Assembly (NCBI GenBank): GCA_020137815.1
Contig: CM035353.1
Coordinates: 4,774,404 to 4,838,403, forward strand
Direction: 5' to 3'
Origin: Hormiphora californensis
Taxonomy: Eukaryota; Ctenophora; Tentaculata; Cydippida; Pleurobrachiidae
Length of the DNA stretch: 64,000 bases
The notes below the pieces were generated by a model that saw only the letters and a list, made by a program, of their open reading frames with translations, was not told the origin of the DNA and searched no databases. Position numbers and translations under genes: made by a program. Positions 40,390 to 50,430 of this stretch are shown one piece after another (the stretch's first letter is position 1; every line of letters begins with the position of its first letter).

Positions 40390-40654
40390 GAGACATGGGA
40401 GGCGGTCCTGGGAGCGGCTAAGAACAGAGATGAGTCGGTGGTTATAGAGGTGGTGCTACGGCACTTGAAACTAGTGGACCCGCTGGAACAAGAGTACACC
40501 GACTGCCATCGGTGTGGTCGACTGGGGCACCAAGGGGCGAGGTGCGGGAGATCTGAAGTGCCACACGTGCTCCCTGAGGATTGGAGGGAGCACTACAATA
40601 CATGTCACCCCGAGCTACGCCCCATCTGGCGACAACTAATATTCTTTCATTTAG
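40390..40654 (+). CDS. Gag-like exon: helix, CCHC zinc knuckle and LPEDWRE segment
   Basis: The frame reads TWEAVLGAAKNRDESVVIEV, VLRHLKLVDPLEQEYTDC, then the knuckle C-HR-C-GRLG-H-QGAR-C (C-x2-C-x4-H-x4-C, 40504-40545), then VPHVLPEDWREHYNTCHPEL, RPIWRQL and a donor GTACGT at 40655. The helix before the knuckle is homologous to EALQEAVKRQDVAEVVDIVL at 62.77 kb. A CCHC box is the hallmark of retroviral-type nucleocapsid. The acceptor is uncertain. A shorter relative, RPIWRHLIFSEFG with a GTATGG donor, is at 40870-40916. Confidence 0.65.
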
Positions 40655-40919
40655 GTACGTAATTATGCAGTTGTGTTTGAACCTCAGGGTTCAGCTATTT
40701 TCCACTGAGACCTAGGGTTCAGGTATCGTTGCCTCTCCTCTATAGTTTATTCTATAGAAATCTAACACTGTTATCAATCAGGTCTGATACGATACATCCA
40801 GTGCCGTGGTATCAGCTCGGAATCTGCCGAGACACTCCTGTGGCTGCACATGTGATAAAAAATGGACTGAAATTATTGCGACCGATTTGGCGACATCTCA
40901 TATTCTCGGAATTCGGTAT

Positions 40920-41180
40920 GGCATTCTGATCTATATATTTTGTTTATACGTATACTTTTATTTCAGATTATTTTTTCATGTACAAAGTTTGCTAATTATT
41001 CTCTATTTATAGCAGAATAGTCCTCCCCTCCACAAATACAGGGGCAGGTTGGAGCTCTAAAAGAGAAGAAGGGAGGTTGATAAGACGGAACAGCCAGCTC
41101 CAAAGTACCTAGAATAAATATAATTAATAGAGAATTAATATAAAATATTCCTCAGTTTTTACCATTATATGGATCATATA
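40920..41180. other. Decayed module, no intact gene
   Basis: GGGGCAGGTTGGAGCTCTAAAAG...GACGGAACAGCCAGCTCC at 41040-41100 is a diverged copy of the GQVRALT segment. The rest is AT-rich. Confidence 0.4.
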
Positions 41181-42696
41181 CAGGGTGTCCCATATATTCT
41201 CCGGGTCGGTTGGCGAGCTGTCACGCAAAAACGGTGATAGTTGTGTGAAAACAAACTGCGGGAGTGTGCTGGATTAATTCCTTCCTAACTGATGGCTTTG
41301 TTTTAAAATTAAATTTCAAAAGTTCATTTTTCATGAATGAACATTGCTGCCGTTCATTCATGAATTCTGAAATATTGTTTACCTTGAGTAAGTAACTTTT
41401 CTTTGGCTCGCAATTATCTTTCCATTGAGCACCATAAAACTCAAATTGAAGCACCAGGTCACATGACAGTTGAGAAAATGAACATGCATGATTTTGGCTC
41501 TTTTTGCGACTTTCAATCGGCTGTATCACCGCTACCTTACCTTCAATCTTTTTGAAACTTTGGGTGAACATTGGATAAGCAAAGATCTTTGCTCACAAGA
41601 AAAATCAAGGTCAAAACTCAAAGTTCATTTTTAAGTTTTGGTAGTTCATTCCACTCATTCAGGAACCAACAACCCTAAAGTGATGGAAAAGTGTTGGATT
41701 TTGTTTGGCCAATGTCCTGCAATGACAGAGAGGTGTAGTAACGTGTTTCCGGGCTAGTTAGTGGGTGTCCATGTGATCTTGGTGATACCTGACACCTTCA
41801 CTGAGCAATAATCAAGGGATTTTCACGAATTCAAGCATGTGATTTGGGTTTTCTGTGATTGGTATCGTGCAGCAATGTTAAGAGATCTCATAGCCCCTCG
41901 AAAATGATGGTTAGTTCAATGAAATGAGTTGATTTATGATCGAAAATGGTCGTTGAGTTCAATGTGGCATCGGTTTTAATCTTATTGATCATAAATCAAC
42001 TCAATTTATTCAACTTATCATCATTTTTGAGGTGCTATGTGATCTCTCAAGATTGCTGCACGATACCAATCGCAGTAGACCCGAATCACATGCTTGAATT
42101 CGTGAAAATCCCTTGATTATTGCTCAGTGAAGGTGTCAGGTATCACCAAGATCACATGGACACCCACTAACTAGCCCGGAAACACGTTACTACACCTCTC
42201 TGTCATTGCAGGACATTGGCCAAACAAAATCTAACACTTTTCCATCACTTTAGGGTTGTTGGTTCCTGAATGAGTGGAATGAACTACCAAAACTTAAAAA
42301 TGAACTTTGAGTTTTGACCTTGATTTTTCTTGTGAGCAAAGGTAGCGGTGATACAGCCGATTGAAAGTCGCAAAAAGAGCCAAAATCATGCATGTTCATT
42401 TTCTCAACTGTCATGTGACCTGGTGCTTCAATTTGAGTTTTATGGTGCTCAATGGAAAGATAATTGCGAGCCAAAGAAAAGTTACTTACTCAAGGTAAAC
42501 AATATTTCAGAATTCATGAATGAACGGCAGCAATGTTCATTCATGAAAAATGAACTTTTGAAATTTAATTTTAAAACAAAGCCATCAGTTAGGAAGGAAT
42601 TAATCCAGCACACTCCCGCAGTTTGTTTTCACACAACTATCACCGTTTTTGCGTGACAGCTCGCCAACCGACCCGGAGAATATATGGGACACCCTG
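41181..42696. mobile_element. 1.5-kb foldback element with mariner-like ends
   Basis: Ends CAGGGTGTCCCATATATTCT and inverse, flanked by TA on both sides. The arms are about 700 bp and nearly identical, meeting near 41930-41990. ORFs on the two arms (41221-41571 minus, 42348-42656 plus) are the same peptide mirrored and are not a gene. The left arm has an AAGCAAAGATC insertion near 41578-41590. CAGGGTGTCCC tips with TA duplication fit Tc1/mariner MITEs. Confidence 0.85.
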
Positions 42697-43227
42697 TACA
42701 GACAACGGAAGTTGGGATATACATGTAGTACCACCTTTGTCCCCGACAATTGGAGACAAATACAAATTAAAAGTTTGGTGAAAAGATGACAAAAATGATA
42801 ATAGCTTTCGCAATGAGTGATAACTTTTTACCATACTACATTGTTTTGAAACTTGATCACCGTAGGTTTTGGAAATACCACCACCCTTAACCCTAAAAAG
42901 CACGCCGAAAATCGAAATCGAATTGCTCACTACCAATTGGATATTCAGCCTTCGGACAACGACTTTGTCGGTTCGCGTCATCACTGATCGACAACCTGGG
43001 AAACGGCGTGCCACTAACAGGCGACTTCTTCATAAGTTCACCAATGATCTTTCGAACATGAGCCTTTTAGTGCCGCTTGGAGCCGTGGATAAGTCCGAAC
43101 AGTCCGACCGTTGAGAAATGCACAAGGAGATTTTCGAAGTATCGACTTTTGGTAATTGTATTTCCCTAATTAATAAGTTTAATTTTGAACAACGGGGGGA
43201 ACAAGAAATACAAGTTTCTTTGGAAGC
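42697..43227. other. No gene recognised
   Basis: Short frames on both strands without splice context. A possible remnant reads IEIELLTTNWIFSLRTTTLS. Nothing supported. Confidence 0.3.
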
Positions 43228-43455
43228 CAATCTCATTAACATGGTGTTACATTTATTTAACCAGGGATCAGCATGGTGTTACACCAAATAGCACTAAATC
43301 AATTAATTGCAATTAATTGCAATTAATTGAAATGGGATTGAAAGTTATAGTGAATAATTAACACATATCACATGGTGTGACGTCATGGATCACGTGATCT
43401 GCAATTAAGCGCAGTCATGTGACGGCGCTCATTGCACACTTTTCCGACTATTCAT
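43228..43455 (+). promoter_or_regulatory. CRE/E-box promoter repeat, copy 3
   Basis: TTAACATGGTGTTACATTTA, the AATTAATTGCAATTAATT runs and TGTGACGTCATGGATCACGTGA repeat copy 1 (9470-9700) over about 220 bp. The TATA position reads TTTTCCGACTATTCATACC, so the TATA box is lost. The ATG of the next ORF is 30 bp downstream. Confidence 0.55.
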
Positions 43456-43484
43456 ACCGATCGACAGTAGTTGGAGGAGATCTA

Positions 43485-43634
43485 ATGACTAAGGAGAGAT
43501 ATGACAGCTGTCAATTGGCCAAAGCTGACGAACTGCAGTCATGTGTCCGTCCAATGGTACCGGTATTCGAGGACTGGCACGCTTTACAGGCTCTTCTGCA
43601 AACTGGGCCTACAAACTGCAGTACGGCAGTGTAG
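43485..43634 (+). CDS. Short ORF after promoter copy 3
   Basis: MTKERYDSCQLAKADELQSC, then VRPMVPVFEDWHALQALLQT, 49 residues. The start is where the copy-1 gene has its own. An overlapping +1 frame (43541-43879) continues with LQYGSVGTIAGNACLFENKR, so a frameshift near 43600 may have split one protein. Family unknown. Confidence 0.4.
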   Translation: MTKERYDSCQLAKADELQSCVRPMVPVFEDWHALQALLQTGPTNCSTAV

Positions 43635-44346
43635 GGACCATAGCTGGTAATGCGTGTTTATTTGAAAATAAACGTACCATGACTAAAGGCAGTAAAGACA
43701 ATATCATCCGGCATGTGAAACAAAACAATGTGGCATGTTTGGACATGATGCGTCTTCAAACTGAAGTTTGTATTGTTGGGTTTTGGAACAATTATAAGGA
43801 GGGTAAGTGTCTCGGGCTGGAAGAAGATCTTTCAGATAAAGAACCTGATACTGAAGGGCCACGTCAAGACCATGCTTAAGGGTATCATTCGCCCAAAGCA
43901 CCTCCAATATCAGCTGGGAGGAGGAAAGGGGTTTTCCCACGACTGCCCTCACTGTGACAATCAAGGGTATATAAATTACCATATCCAGAAAAACCATCCA
44001 GGATTACAGTTGATAGGCATACAGTTGATAGGCATATTTTAGAGGTTATATGTGCAGAAGGGGAATTTCTCAGCCTGGAAGAAGACCTATCAGATCAAGA
44101 ACATTACAGCTTGTTGAAGAGGTAAAAACGATGCTGGAAGAGATTATCCGTCCCCGGCACCTGTCCTTCAGTAAGAAAAAGAGTTTGAATGCCAACAAGG
44201 AAACTAGTAAAAAGGACACTAGTAATTTGTTTACTAGTTACCAACGATTAGATAAACCTGCAGGCAATAGGTTAGAAAATGAATTTATAACAAGTAACCA
44301 TATAGTTAATATTTTGATTTATTTGATTATATACTATCGATACTGA
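43541..44346 (+). pseudogene. Tandem LEEDLSD / VKTMLxxIIRPxHL module with a C2H2-like finger
   Basis: Unit 1: LGLEEDLSDKEPDTE..., then in another frame HVKTMLKGIIRPKHLQYQLG and C-PH-C-DNQGYINY-H-IQKN-H (43944-43997), a C2H2 pattern. Unit 2 (44060-44200): SLEEDLSDQEHYSLLKR, EEVKTMLEEIIRPRHLSFSK. The 44190-44290 tail recurs at 28.3 kb. Frame changes between parts indicate decay of a duplicated zinc-finger gene. Confidence 0.45.
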
Positions 44347-44390
44347 AAGTGCTGCTAAATTACCCAGAATTAATATTAACTATCCCTCAG

Positions 44391-44710
44391 TACTATACTG
44401 GTTACTACCCTGGCACGTTCTTGGGCACGTCGCGCCCCTCATGCGAATCACCGACATATGTTCCCCCGGAGAGTCCACCAGGCACCGCGGAGAGTACAGC
44501 TCCAGTACATCAGATCTCCCGGATCTCCCCCAAACCCGACCGCCGACGAATCATGAGGTTACAAGTTCTAGCTTTAAAACAGGAAAATTCCCCTCAGAAT
44601 TCAAGATGCCATCACCAAAATCGTCGCCTTGTTCCGTTAACAGCCTAACTCCAGAGGTTGGTAGTTCTACGGATACAGATCAGCTCCCCGAACTCCAGCC
44701 CCCGAACCCG
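44391..44710 (+). CDS. Tyr/Pro-rich exon, copy 1
   Basis: After ATCCCTCAG: YYTGYYPGTFLGTSRPSCES, then PTYVPPESPPGTAESTAP. The end before GTAAGT is best read in the +1 frame (SVNSLTPEVGSSTDTDQLPE, LQPPNP), so an indel lies between. It is low-complexity and disordered. Confidence 0.4.
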
Positions 44711-44831
44711 GTAAGTTAGTACGTTCATTGCTGCATCCCCATATAGTTTAAATCTTTATTTATTTAATTATATACTATCGATACTGAAAGTACTGCTAAA
44801 TTACCCAGAATTAATATAAACTATCCCTCAG

Positions 44832-44978
44832 TATTTTGACGGGTATTGGCCAGGATGGGGTTACGTGTCTCCATCTTATCGGCCCTCTTATCCCTACACG
44901 GGTTTTTACCCAGGAACATTAGTATCACCGACATATGCCAACAGGCAACAGGCTAGAACCACTAATCAGCGGATATAA
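44832..44978 (+). CDS. Tyr/Pro-rich exon, copy 2
   Basis: Duplicate after the same intron end (ACTATCCCTCAG): YFDGYWPGWGYVSPSYRPSY, then PYTGFYPGTLVSPTYANRQQ and a stop after 48 codons. Tyr spaced every 3-5 residues. The 100 bp before it are nearly identical to those before copy 1. Confidence 0.4.
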   Translation, partial: YFDGYWPGWGYVSPSYRPSYPYTGFYPGTLVSPTYANRQQARTTNQRI

Positions 44979-45131
44979 TTGAGCCAGTTTATGTCAGTAA
45001 TTGATATTTTATATGATTGATTGTCTTATATTAAAAGAATAAACAAAGTATCACACCCCAGGGCCCAATTACCCAACTTGTTTGAGTGGGTCTGCGAGTC
45101 TTATAATGAAGGATCTTATTTAACTTCACCT

Positions 45132-45345
45132 CGTTATCAGGTGCGGTCCCCTCCTTTGATCATCGTGGAGAACCGTGTAGCGTATGCGGTGGAGACTACC
45201 CAGTGTGCAGAAAAGGACAATGTGATCTTCTGCCAGCAAGGTTTCGACCAATTCTCGCCTCTGAAGAAGCCCTGGGACTGTTTTAACGCGGGAGATTGTG
45301 ACATGGAGGTTAGGGAATGTTCCACGGCCATGGGTTTTCGGCTCT
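45132..45345 (+). pseudogene. Fragment of the envelope-like glycoprotein
   Basis: The frame matches residues 438-505 of the 5776-7851 ORF: (V)R(S/P)P.LIIV(E/D)NR(V/L)AYAVETTQC, then FSPLK..W.CFN.GD, about 70 percent identical by eye, with the same five cysteines. It ends in the foldback at 45333. No signal peptide, cleavage site or TM segment nearby. It is a dead piece, but shows the glycoprotein belongs to a multi-copy family. Confidence 0.8.
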
Positions 45346-45982
45346 AAATCTATTTTTAGTAACACCTGGTGGTCGAGTGATCCATACCCGCCTTTCACTC
45401 TCAAGGTCCGTGGTTCGAATCTTACCTTTTTTCATTATTATAAACACCAGGTGTTCTGTGTAAATTGAGAACACTCTACACTTACATCTTACGTCATATT
45501 GTTTTGTTATTTCTTAGTGCTTATTGTGCTCTTGGCGGTTTTCTCTCTGCTCCTACCCTGTTCCTTTCTACTTATCTCTATTCCTACCCTGTTCCTACCT
45601 TATTCCTTTCTACATATTTATGTTCCTACCCTATTCCTTTCTACTTATCTCTATTCCTACCCTGTTCCTTTCTACTTATCTCTACGATGAATGATCATTC
45701 GGTGATTATGAATGATCATTCGGTAATTATGAATGATCATTCGATAGTCATTATTGTTGTAAAAAACGAAACTCTGTTGGTGGTTAAAGTTTCTACATAC
45801 AAACCGGCTATCGGTGACTGGCGAAGGGGCCTTCGGCCCCTTCGCTAACGTTTCCATGGAAGGGGTCTTCGGCCACTTCCAGGGAAACGTTTATGTCGAA
45901 CCACGGACCTTGAGAGTGAAAGGTGGGTATGGATCACTCGACCACCAGGTGTTACTAAAAATAGATTTAGAGCCGAAAAACC
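45333..45982. mobile_element. Foldback whose arms contain a tRNA-like sequence
   Basis: GGTTTTCGGCTCTAAATC to TCAAGGTCCGTGGTTCGA is inverted at 45893-45982. Within each arm lies a Pol III-like pair: TGGTCGAGTGATCC (box A-like) and GGTTCGAATCT (box B, 45412-45422). This recalls a tRNA-Ser/Leu-derived SINE head. The loop holds pyrimidine-rich repeats (45540-45685), three 21-bp TGATCATTCGGT units (45692-45745), and hairpin GCGAAGGGGCCTTCGGCCCC. Confidence 0.65.
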
Positions 45983-46236
45983 GGTCCGTTTCCCCAGCAC
46001 AACTTAGAAATTTTATCCTTTTGAAAATAGAGGGAGGGAATTATCTGATCCAGGGCGGGGATTCCATGTAATGACCAGACTAGGTGGCACCCCTTAGTAT
46101 AAAAATACTGATCATCACCCAATTTTTCAGACACTTGCTGGATCTGTTCTTGGGAACTTCGATCCTGACCTTGACTATCGATCCTGTCCTTGCTATGGAT
46201 AACTACCACACTCAATCTCCCCCGATATTTATATCT
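45983..46236 (+). pseudogene. Decayed exon copy
   Basis: 46076-46236 is a diverged copy of 50785-50969: GACTAGGTGGCACCCCTTAG against GACTAGGTGACACCCCTTGG, the acceptor CCCAATTTTTCAG, then TLAGSVLGN and a stop. It ends with the same GTAAGTGTTCACTACCC donor. Confidence 0.5.
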
Positions 46237-46375
46237 ACTGTAAGTGTTCACTACCCATGAACGTACATGAACCATTTAGTACTGCTAATGTAATCTGTAA
46301 TTATAGTAATTAAAATAAGTTTGATGATAGATACAGCTCAGACAATAAGAGTTCTTCCCCGGAGAAGACCCCCCA

Positions 46376-46650
46376 TGATGGAGGATACAGCACTCCAGAA
46401 ATTTACCAAGTCATCAGGTTGTAGAGAAAACAGGAGGAGCAATCAACTTAATTAACTTCACTCCCTGTACGAAACAGGAGCTCGAACAAGAGAAAGATGA
46501 AATAACGAAGGTATAAAATTAAGGACAGACGATGAGCTAATACTAATAATTTCAGCTCAACGTAGCAAGAAGCAAGAACCCGTGTGCGATGTACTCTCTG
46601 CTACATCTGATGCTGCGCCAGATGGCAAGTATCATCATGAGGATAAAATG
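46376..46650 (+). pseudogene. Two exon-like segments with a 43-bp intron
   Basis: GAINLINFTPCTKQELEQEK, DEITK, donor GTATAA at 46513, acceptor AATTTCAG at 46555, then LNVARSKNPCAMYSLLHLML. In 51.7 kb the acceptor is lost, and the reading runs instead through a C-x2-C...C-x2-C motif (CDGCVGHFRD...LCRIC, 51755-51835). Very short introns near 45 bp are at the low limit for animals. Confidence 0.4.
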
Positions 46651-46938
46651 TAATAGGTTTTGTCTGTGGCTAGCGGGAGATCAGTATGCGTTGGACACTT
46701 TAGAGACATCATCACCCGGTCAAGAGGAACGACACAAGACCTCTGTCGGATCTGCTTAAGGTCACGAAAGGTATCCTGCTGATAGACGACTTCCTGGTTG
46801 AGATCAACCACCCCTTCACAAGAGATAACTAGTGTTACTATGTAACCGTGTGTAGAGAGAGTAAACAAAGGTATAATAAAAATGGAGGAAATAAGATGAG
46901 ATCTCAATAACGGATGGAGGAAGAAGAAATGGAGGTAT

Positions 46939-47163
46939 TTGATACCTGCCACTGCCAGACTGAGGTCGCACCGGAATGTATCAGACCGATCATTGAGAGG
47001 CAGGGCCATCTCTCGGAGGTTCTTCAGGATTGTGGACCCCCTCCTCCTCGCGCTGACGCCTGGCACCCCTGTACTTGTCACCTGCACCGGTCTGCGGTGT
47101 TTGGTACCTGTCCGAACAAACACAACGATTATAAAGAGCCCAACATGCCAGTCGAGAAGATAA
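46939..47163 (+). pseudogene. Fragment of cassette ORF3, copy in block 1
   Basis: RGRAISRRFFRIVDPLLLAL, then TPGTPVLVTCTGL aligns with RRLFRILDPLLDCLNPETP.VMITCQGM of 8004-8504 (strong identity over about 36 residues). The same fragment is at 52013-52237. An overlapping +2 frame is open longer (46914-47309) by chance of composition. The end runs into AAACACAACG tandem repeats. Confidence 0.7.
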
Positions 47164-47281
47164 TACCTTTCTTAGTTGAGCATGCAGAAAGGAACCAACA
47201 AAACACAACGGAACCAACAAAACACAACGATTATAAAGAGGGTGTCAATACCTGTCGGAACCAACAAAACACAACGATTAT

Positions 47282-48200
47282 AACTTCGTGTTTTGAGCCA
47301 CTGCAGTGACTCCAACAAGGGCAGGTTAGAGCTCTAACGAAGCAGAGATATGGTAGATAAGATGAAACAACTGCAAAATGTTATTATATAACAATTATAA
47401 CAGCCAGCTCCATTCCTCAGACATTCCCGGAACAGGACTCTTCGGCATCAAAAAACGTACAATAGGAAGTGTAGGTTCGGGGAACTTGTACAACAAACAC
47501 TCAGAAGGGGCGGCGGGGAGCATGTTATTGAATCCGTGTACGAAAGATTTTAATTCTCTGAGTAGTGTTGTATCACCCACACTTCCTGATCAATCACCAG
47601 ATCACCACTATGACATTGACGCATGCGGGGGGCAAGTTTATGTATTCATAGAAGGGTTTTTTACAGTCCGGCCCTGAGCTTCACACACCTACAGACGATG
47701 GAATAGAGGACATGTAGACTGTGTGACGTATTCTCGGATTATGGATACACTTCATCAGTTGGCGATCGCGGAGACTATCCAATAATGAAGCTAAATATAA
47801 AATAATCTTGCAATATATTTTATTATTATATTATACCCTTGTAACTTCGTGTTTTGAGCCACTGCAGTGACTCCAACAAGGGCAGGTTAGAGCTCTAACA
47901 GAGATATGGTAGATAAGATGAAACAACTGGAAAATGTTATTATATAACAATTATAACAGCCAGCTCCATTCCTCAGACATTTCTCAGAAGCTACCCGAGG
48001 ATCGGGAGATTTAATCGATCACACCACGAAATGTTCGCCTCTACTGCGGCGACAATAAATATTTTCGCATTTCGGTCTCAACAGAGATGATGGAACGAGG
48101 GAGTTGACCGAGGGCGGAAGTGATGACGAAGACATTATATTACAAATATAATATTAGTTTAATCCCAAAGTGCTAGACTGTAAAAGAGAAATAATATGCT
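47282..48200. repeat. Duplicated GQVRALT-derived modules
   Basis: GTAACTTCGTGTTTTGAGCC through CAGCCAGCTCCATTCCTCAG occurs at 47282, 47839, 50251, 57895 (partial) and 59848. The core GGGCAGGTTAGAGCTCTAAC...AGATATGGTAGATAAGATG is a decayed form of the exon encoding GQVRALTDEIVDSM. No intact gene. GATTATGGATACACTTCATC repeats at 47736 and 57786. Confidence 0.6.
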
Positions 48201-48219
48201 TTTGCAGAACAAAAGAAAT

Positions 48220-48450
48220 GTTATTTTTAGTTACAAAGTTAAAAGGACTCTGTAGACAAGACAAAATACTGTCAGACACAACTAGTTGCATGCAACAAGC
48301 TGTGTAACACTCAGAAAATACATATGAATATATTTTATAAAACTTATAAAGAGGGTTTCAATAAATTGTATAATATTAAACTTTAATTGCATGCAGCAAG
48401 CTGTGTAACACTCAGAAAATACAATGAATATATTTTATAAAACGTATAAC
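48220..48450. repeat. TGTAGACAAGACAAAATACTG repeat family
   Basis: TTAGTTACAAAGTTAAAAGG through AAACTTATAAAGAGGG is present at 48220-48450, 52520-52780, 58255-58410 and 60175-60450, with nested small duplications of AACTAGTTGCATGCAACAAG. Non-coding as it stands. Confidence 0.75.
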
Positions 48451-48640
48451 TTCTTTCTTCGCTATATATCATATCATAGTGGGACTTTTCTTACCTCCTC
48501 GTCTACCATCATACAACACGCATCACACCTCCTGGCCTGGTTAACAACTCGTTTTTCCATTGTCTTCCTTCACTATAACTCTCATAGTGGGACTAATTAG
48601 TACCTCCTAGTCTGGCTGGTAAGCCATCTGCCTACTGTAC

Positions 48641-48672
48641 TATATATATGACCAACACCCCTCATTTTCTCA
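48641..48672 (+). promoter_or_regulatory. TATA and start site of gene copy 1
   Basis: TATATATATG at 48641, then TTCTCAGACT with the candidate +1 A at 48672, 31 nt downstream. The whole segment is repeated without change at 55281-55312. The ATG is 67 nt later. Confidence 0.5.
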
Positions 48673-48738
48673 GACTACCAGTTCCAGTTCCACAAGTTCT
48701 AGTTGTTTGCGAGCGACAGCCGACGACTTTACTACGAT

Positions 48739-49369
48739 ATGGACCCTGCAGCTTCTACAAGTACATACTTCTATGCAACTTTAAGTTGTCTCTCACTAAC
48801 AGCACTACCGGTACCCACTTCCATGAGTGCTACACACTACCATTAGTTATGCGAGTTGATTTTGAATTTCCTTCCTCACCCTTCTCCCCTGTTATTTTTC
48901 TAAACTATTCTCATTTTTGCAGACGATGACGATAAACTACAACTACAACTCGAGCTCTGGACCACTGGAACAGCACACAGCGGCAGCTCAACAATCTCGT
49001 AACATGGCAGGACGCTGGAACGGAAAAGATGAGACCGATTGTATGCCACTGCAACAGCATACACAGGCAGCTCAACATGAACAATCTCGCAACCTGACGG
49101 GCGCGGGACCATGGGACAGGGAAGACGAGTACGAGTACGTTGATTGGCTCGATAGATATATCGGCACTCCGCCGAAAACACCATCCCCGGCCCTCTCCGA
49201 GTTCCCACCTGCACCGGACTCTTCCGTAGAGTCAAGTGGGAACTCGGAAAGGGCAGGGGATGGTATGGGCCGTATACAAACAAGTCTATCCGAGGTAACC
49301 TCGGATAGACCTGTTTGTATAGTTCGGCCCATACTGGGTGACGTTGTGAAAGAAGAAGTTCCGAGGTAA
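48739..49369 (+). pseudogene. Two-exon gene, copy 1, with a broken splice donor
   Basis: Exon 1 48739-48780 (MDPAASTSTYFYAT), then TTAAGT where copy 2 has GTAAGT. Exon 2 48923-49369: TMTINYNYNSSSGPLEQHTA, repeats of QQHTQAAQHEQSRN, an acidic YEYVDWLDRYIGTPPKTPSP segment, and a C-terminus read from the palindrome at 49262. The 142-bp intron ends in CATTTTTGCAG. Exon 2 is intact, but the mutated donor should prevent normal splicing. Low complexity, likely disordered; family unknown. Confidence 0.6.
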
Positions 49370-49393
49370 CTTCTTCTTTCATAGCGTCACCCA
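49262..49393. repeat. Double hairpin module, copy 1
   Basis: Two adjacent inverted repeats, TCTATCCGAGGTAACCTCGG centred near 49302 and ACTTCTTCTTTC/GAAAGAAGAAGT centred near 49363, followed by GCGTCACCCAGT. The left arm here has lost bases and has one substitution (AAGTC for AGGTC). Copies: 56045-56180 (perfect 37-bp arms) and 60232-60341. Confidence 0.8.
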
Positions 49394-49424
49394 GTAGGGT
49401 CTAACTGATGATCCAATCTTTTTG

Positions 49425-50430
49425 ACACAATAGCCCTGTTTCAGTTCGGTTTGATTGTTGAACTCGATTTGTCAATTTGAGAAGATGGTTATTGAAACAC
49501 GCTCTACTACTTCCAAATCCGAGTCTGAACTTCAGTTCGGTGATACAATTACTCACCAATGATTAATTCCAGTTATTTTATAACAGTTCATTGTGTTAGC
49601 AAGATAGGAAATTGGTGAGTGAGGAGACTGCACCACCAAGTATGGGAAGGGAACAACAAGAGGTTCCCACGCCATAGGGCAAGGAAAACAGGAGGAACAA
49701 TCAACTTAATTAACAGGAACTCCCTGTACGAAACAGGAGCTCGAACAAGAGAAAGATGAAATAACGAAGGTATAAAATTGAGGACAGACGTTGAGCTGAT
49801 ACTAACGGTTAGTATCAGCTTAACGTAGCAAGAACCTGTGAGTTGTGATGGCTGCCAAGAGGAACGACACAAGACCTCTCTCGGATCTGCTTAAGGTCAC
49901 GAGATCAGGTATCCTGCTGATGGACGACTTCCTGGTTAAGATCAACCACCCCCCTCCAGAAGATATAGCTAGTGTTACTATGTAACCGTGTGTAGAGCGA
50001 GTAAACAAAGGTATAATAAAGATGGAGGAAATAAGATGAGCTCCCAATAATGGACGGAGGAAGAAGAAATAAAGGCATTTGATACCTGCCACTGCAAACA
50101 ATTTTGATAAGAAATTCATCCCTACTAGTTAAGATGAAAAACATGAAACAAAAACATAACATAATGGATACACTCCGGTTGGCGATCGCGATCCAATAAT
50201 GAAGCTAAATATACATCTTGCAATATATTTTATTATTATATTATACCCTTGTAACTTCGTGTTTTGAGCCACTGCAGTGACTCCAACAAGGGCAGGTTAG
50301 AGCTCTAACGAAGCAGAGATATGGTAGATAAGATGAAACAACTGCAAAATGTTATTATATAACAATTATAACAGCCAGCTCCATTCCTCAGACATTCCTC
50401 AGGAGCTACCAGAGGATTGGGAGATTTAAT
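49425..50430. repeat. Segmental duplication C, copy 1 (partner 59015-60000)
   Basis: CTGTTTCAGTTCGGTTTGAT through CCATTCCTCAG align nearly base for base with 59027-59985, with small indels (ACTT insert near 59310, ATG near 59196). The unit carries the 45-aa ORF. A perfect palindrome AGCTGATACTAACGGTTAGT.. (49795-49821) marks both copies. Confidence 0.9.
49848..49985 (+). CDS. Conserved 45-aa micro-ORF, copy 1
   Basis: MAAKRNDTRPLSDLLKVTRS then GILLMDDFLVKINHPPPEDI, ending SVTM and TAA. Copy 2 at 59445-59582 differs at only two residues (D to E, K to E) and has no indels, while 46.72 and 51.79 kb are frameshifted relatives. Recent duplication may explain the identity. No known domain. Confidence 0.4.
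   Translation: MAAKRNDTRPLSDLLKVTRSGILLMDDFLVKINHPPPEDIASVTM

Larger units (their letters stand above)
46237..49410. repeat. Tandem segmental duplication, copy 1 (partner 51448-56190)
   Basis: Alignment in order: 46237-46470 with 51448-51680, 46690-47280 with 51764-52350, 48210-48480 with 52500-52810, 48471-49410 with 55111-56190 (apart from insertions). Copy 2 contains two insertions absent here (52814-55110 and 55685-55824), so this copy preserves both empty sites. 47282-48200 has no counterpart in copy 2 but matches 57780-58200. Confidence 0.9.

Noticed and set aside
41221-42656. Two identical ORFs (minus 41221-41571 and plus 42348-42656)
   Set aside because: They are the two arms of the 1.5-kb foldback element, with no transposase motif.
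45365-45427. A functional tRNA gene
   Set aside because: Box A and box B are recognisable, but the acceptor stem and anticodon arm do not pair convincingly; it reads as a tRNA-derived repeat.
45465-45848. 127-aa ORF with Tyr/Pro/Phe repeats
   Set aside because: It translates a pyrimidine-rich tandem repeat inside the foldback loop.
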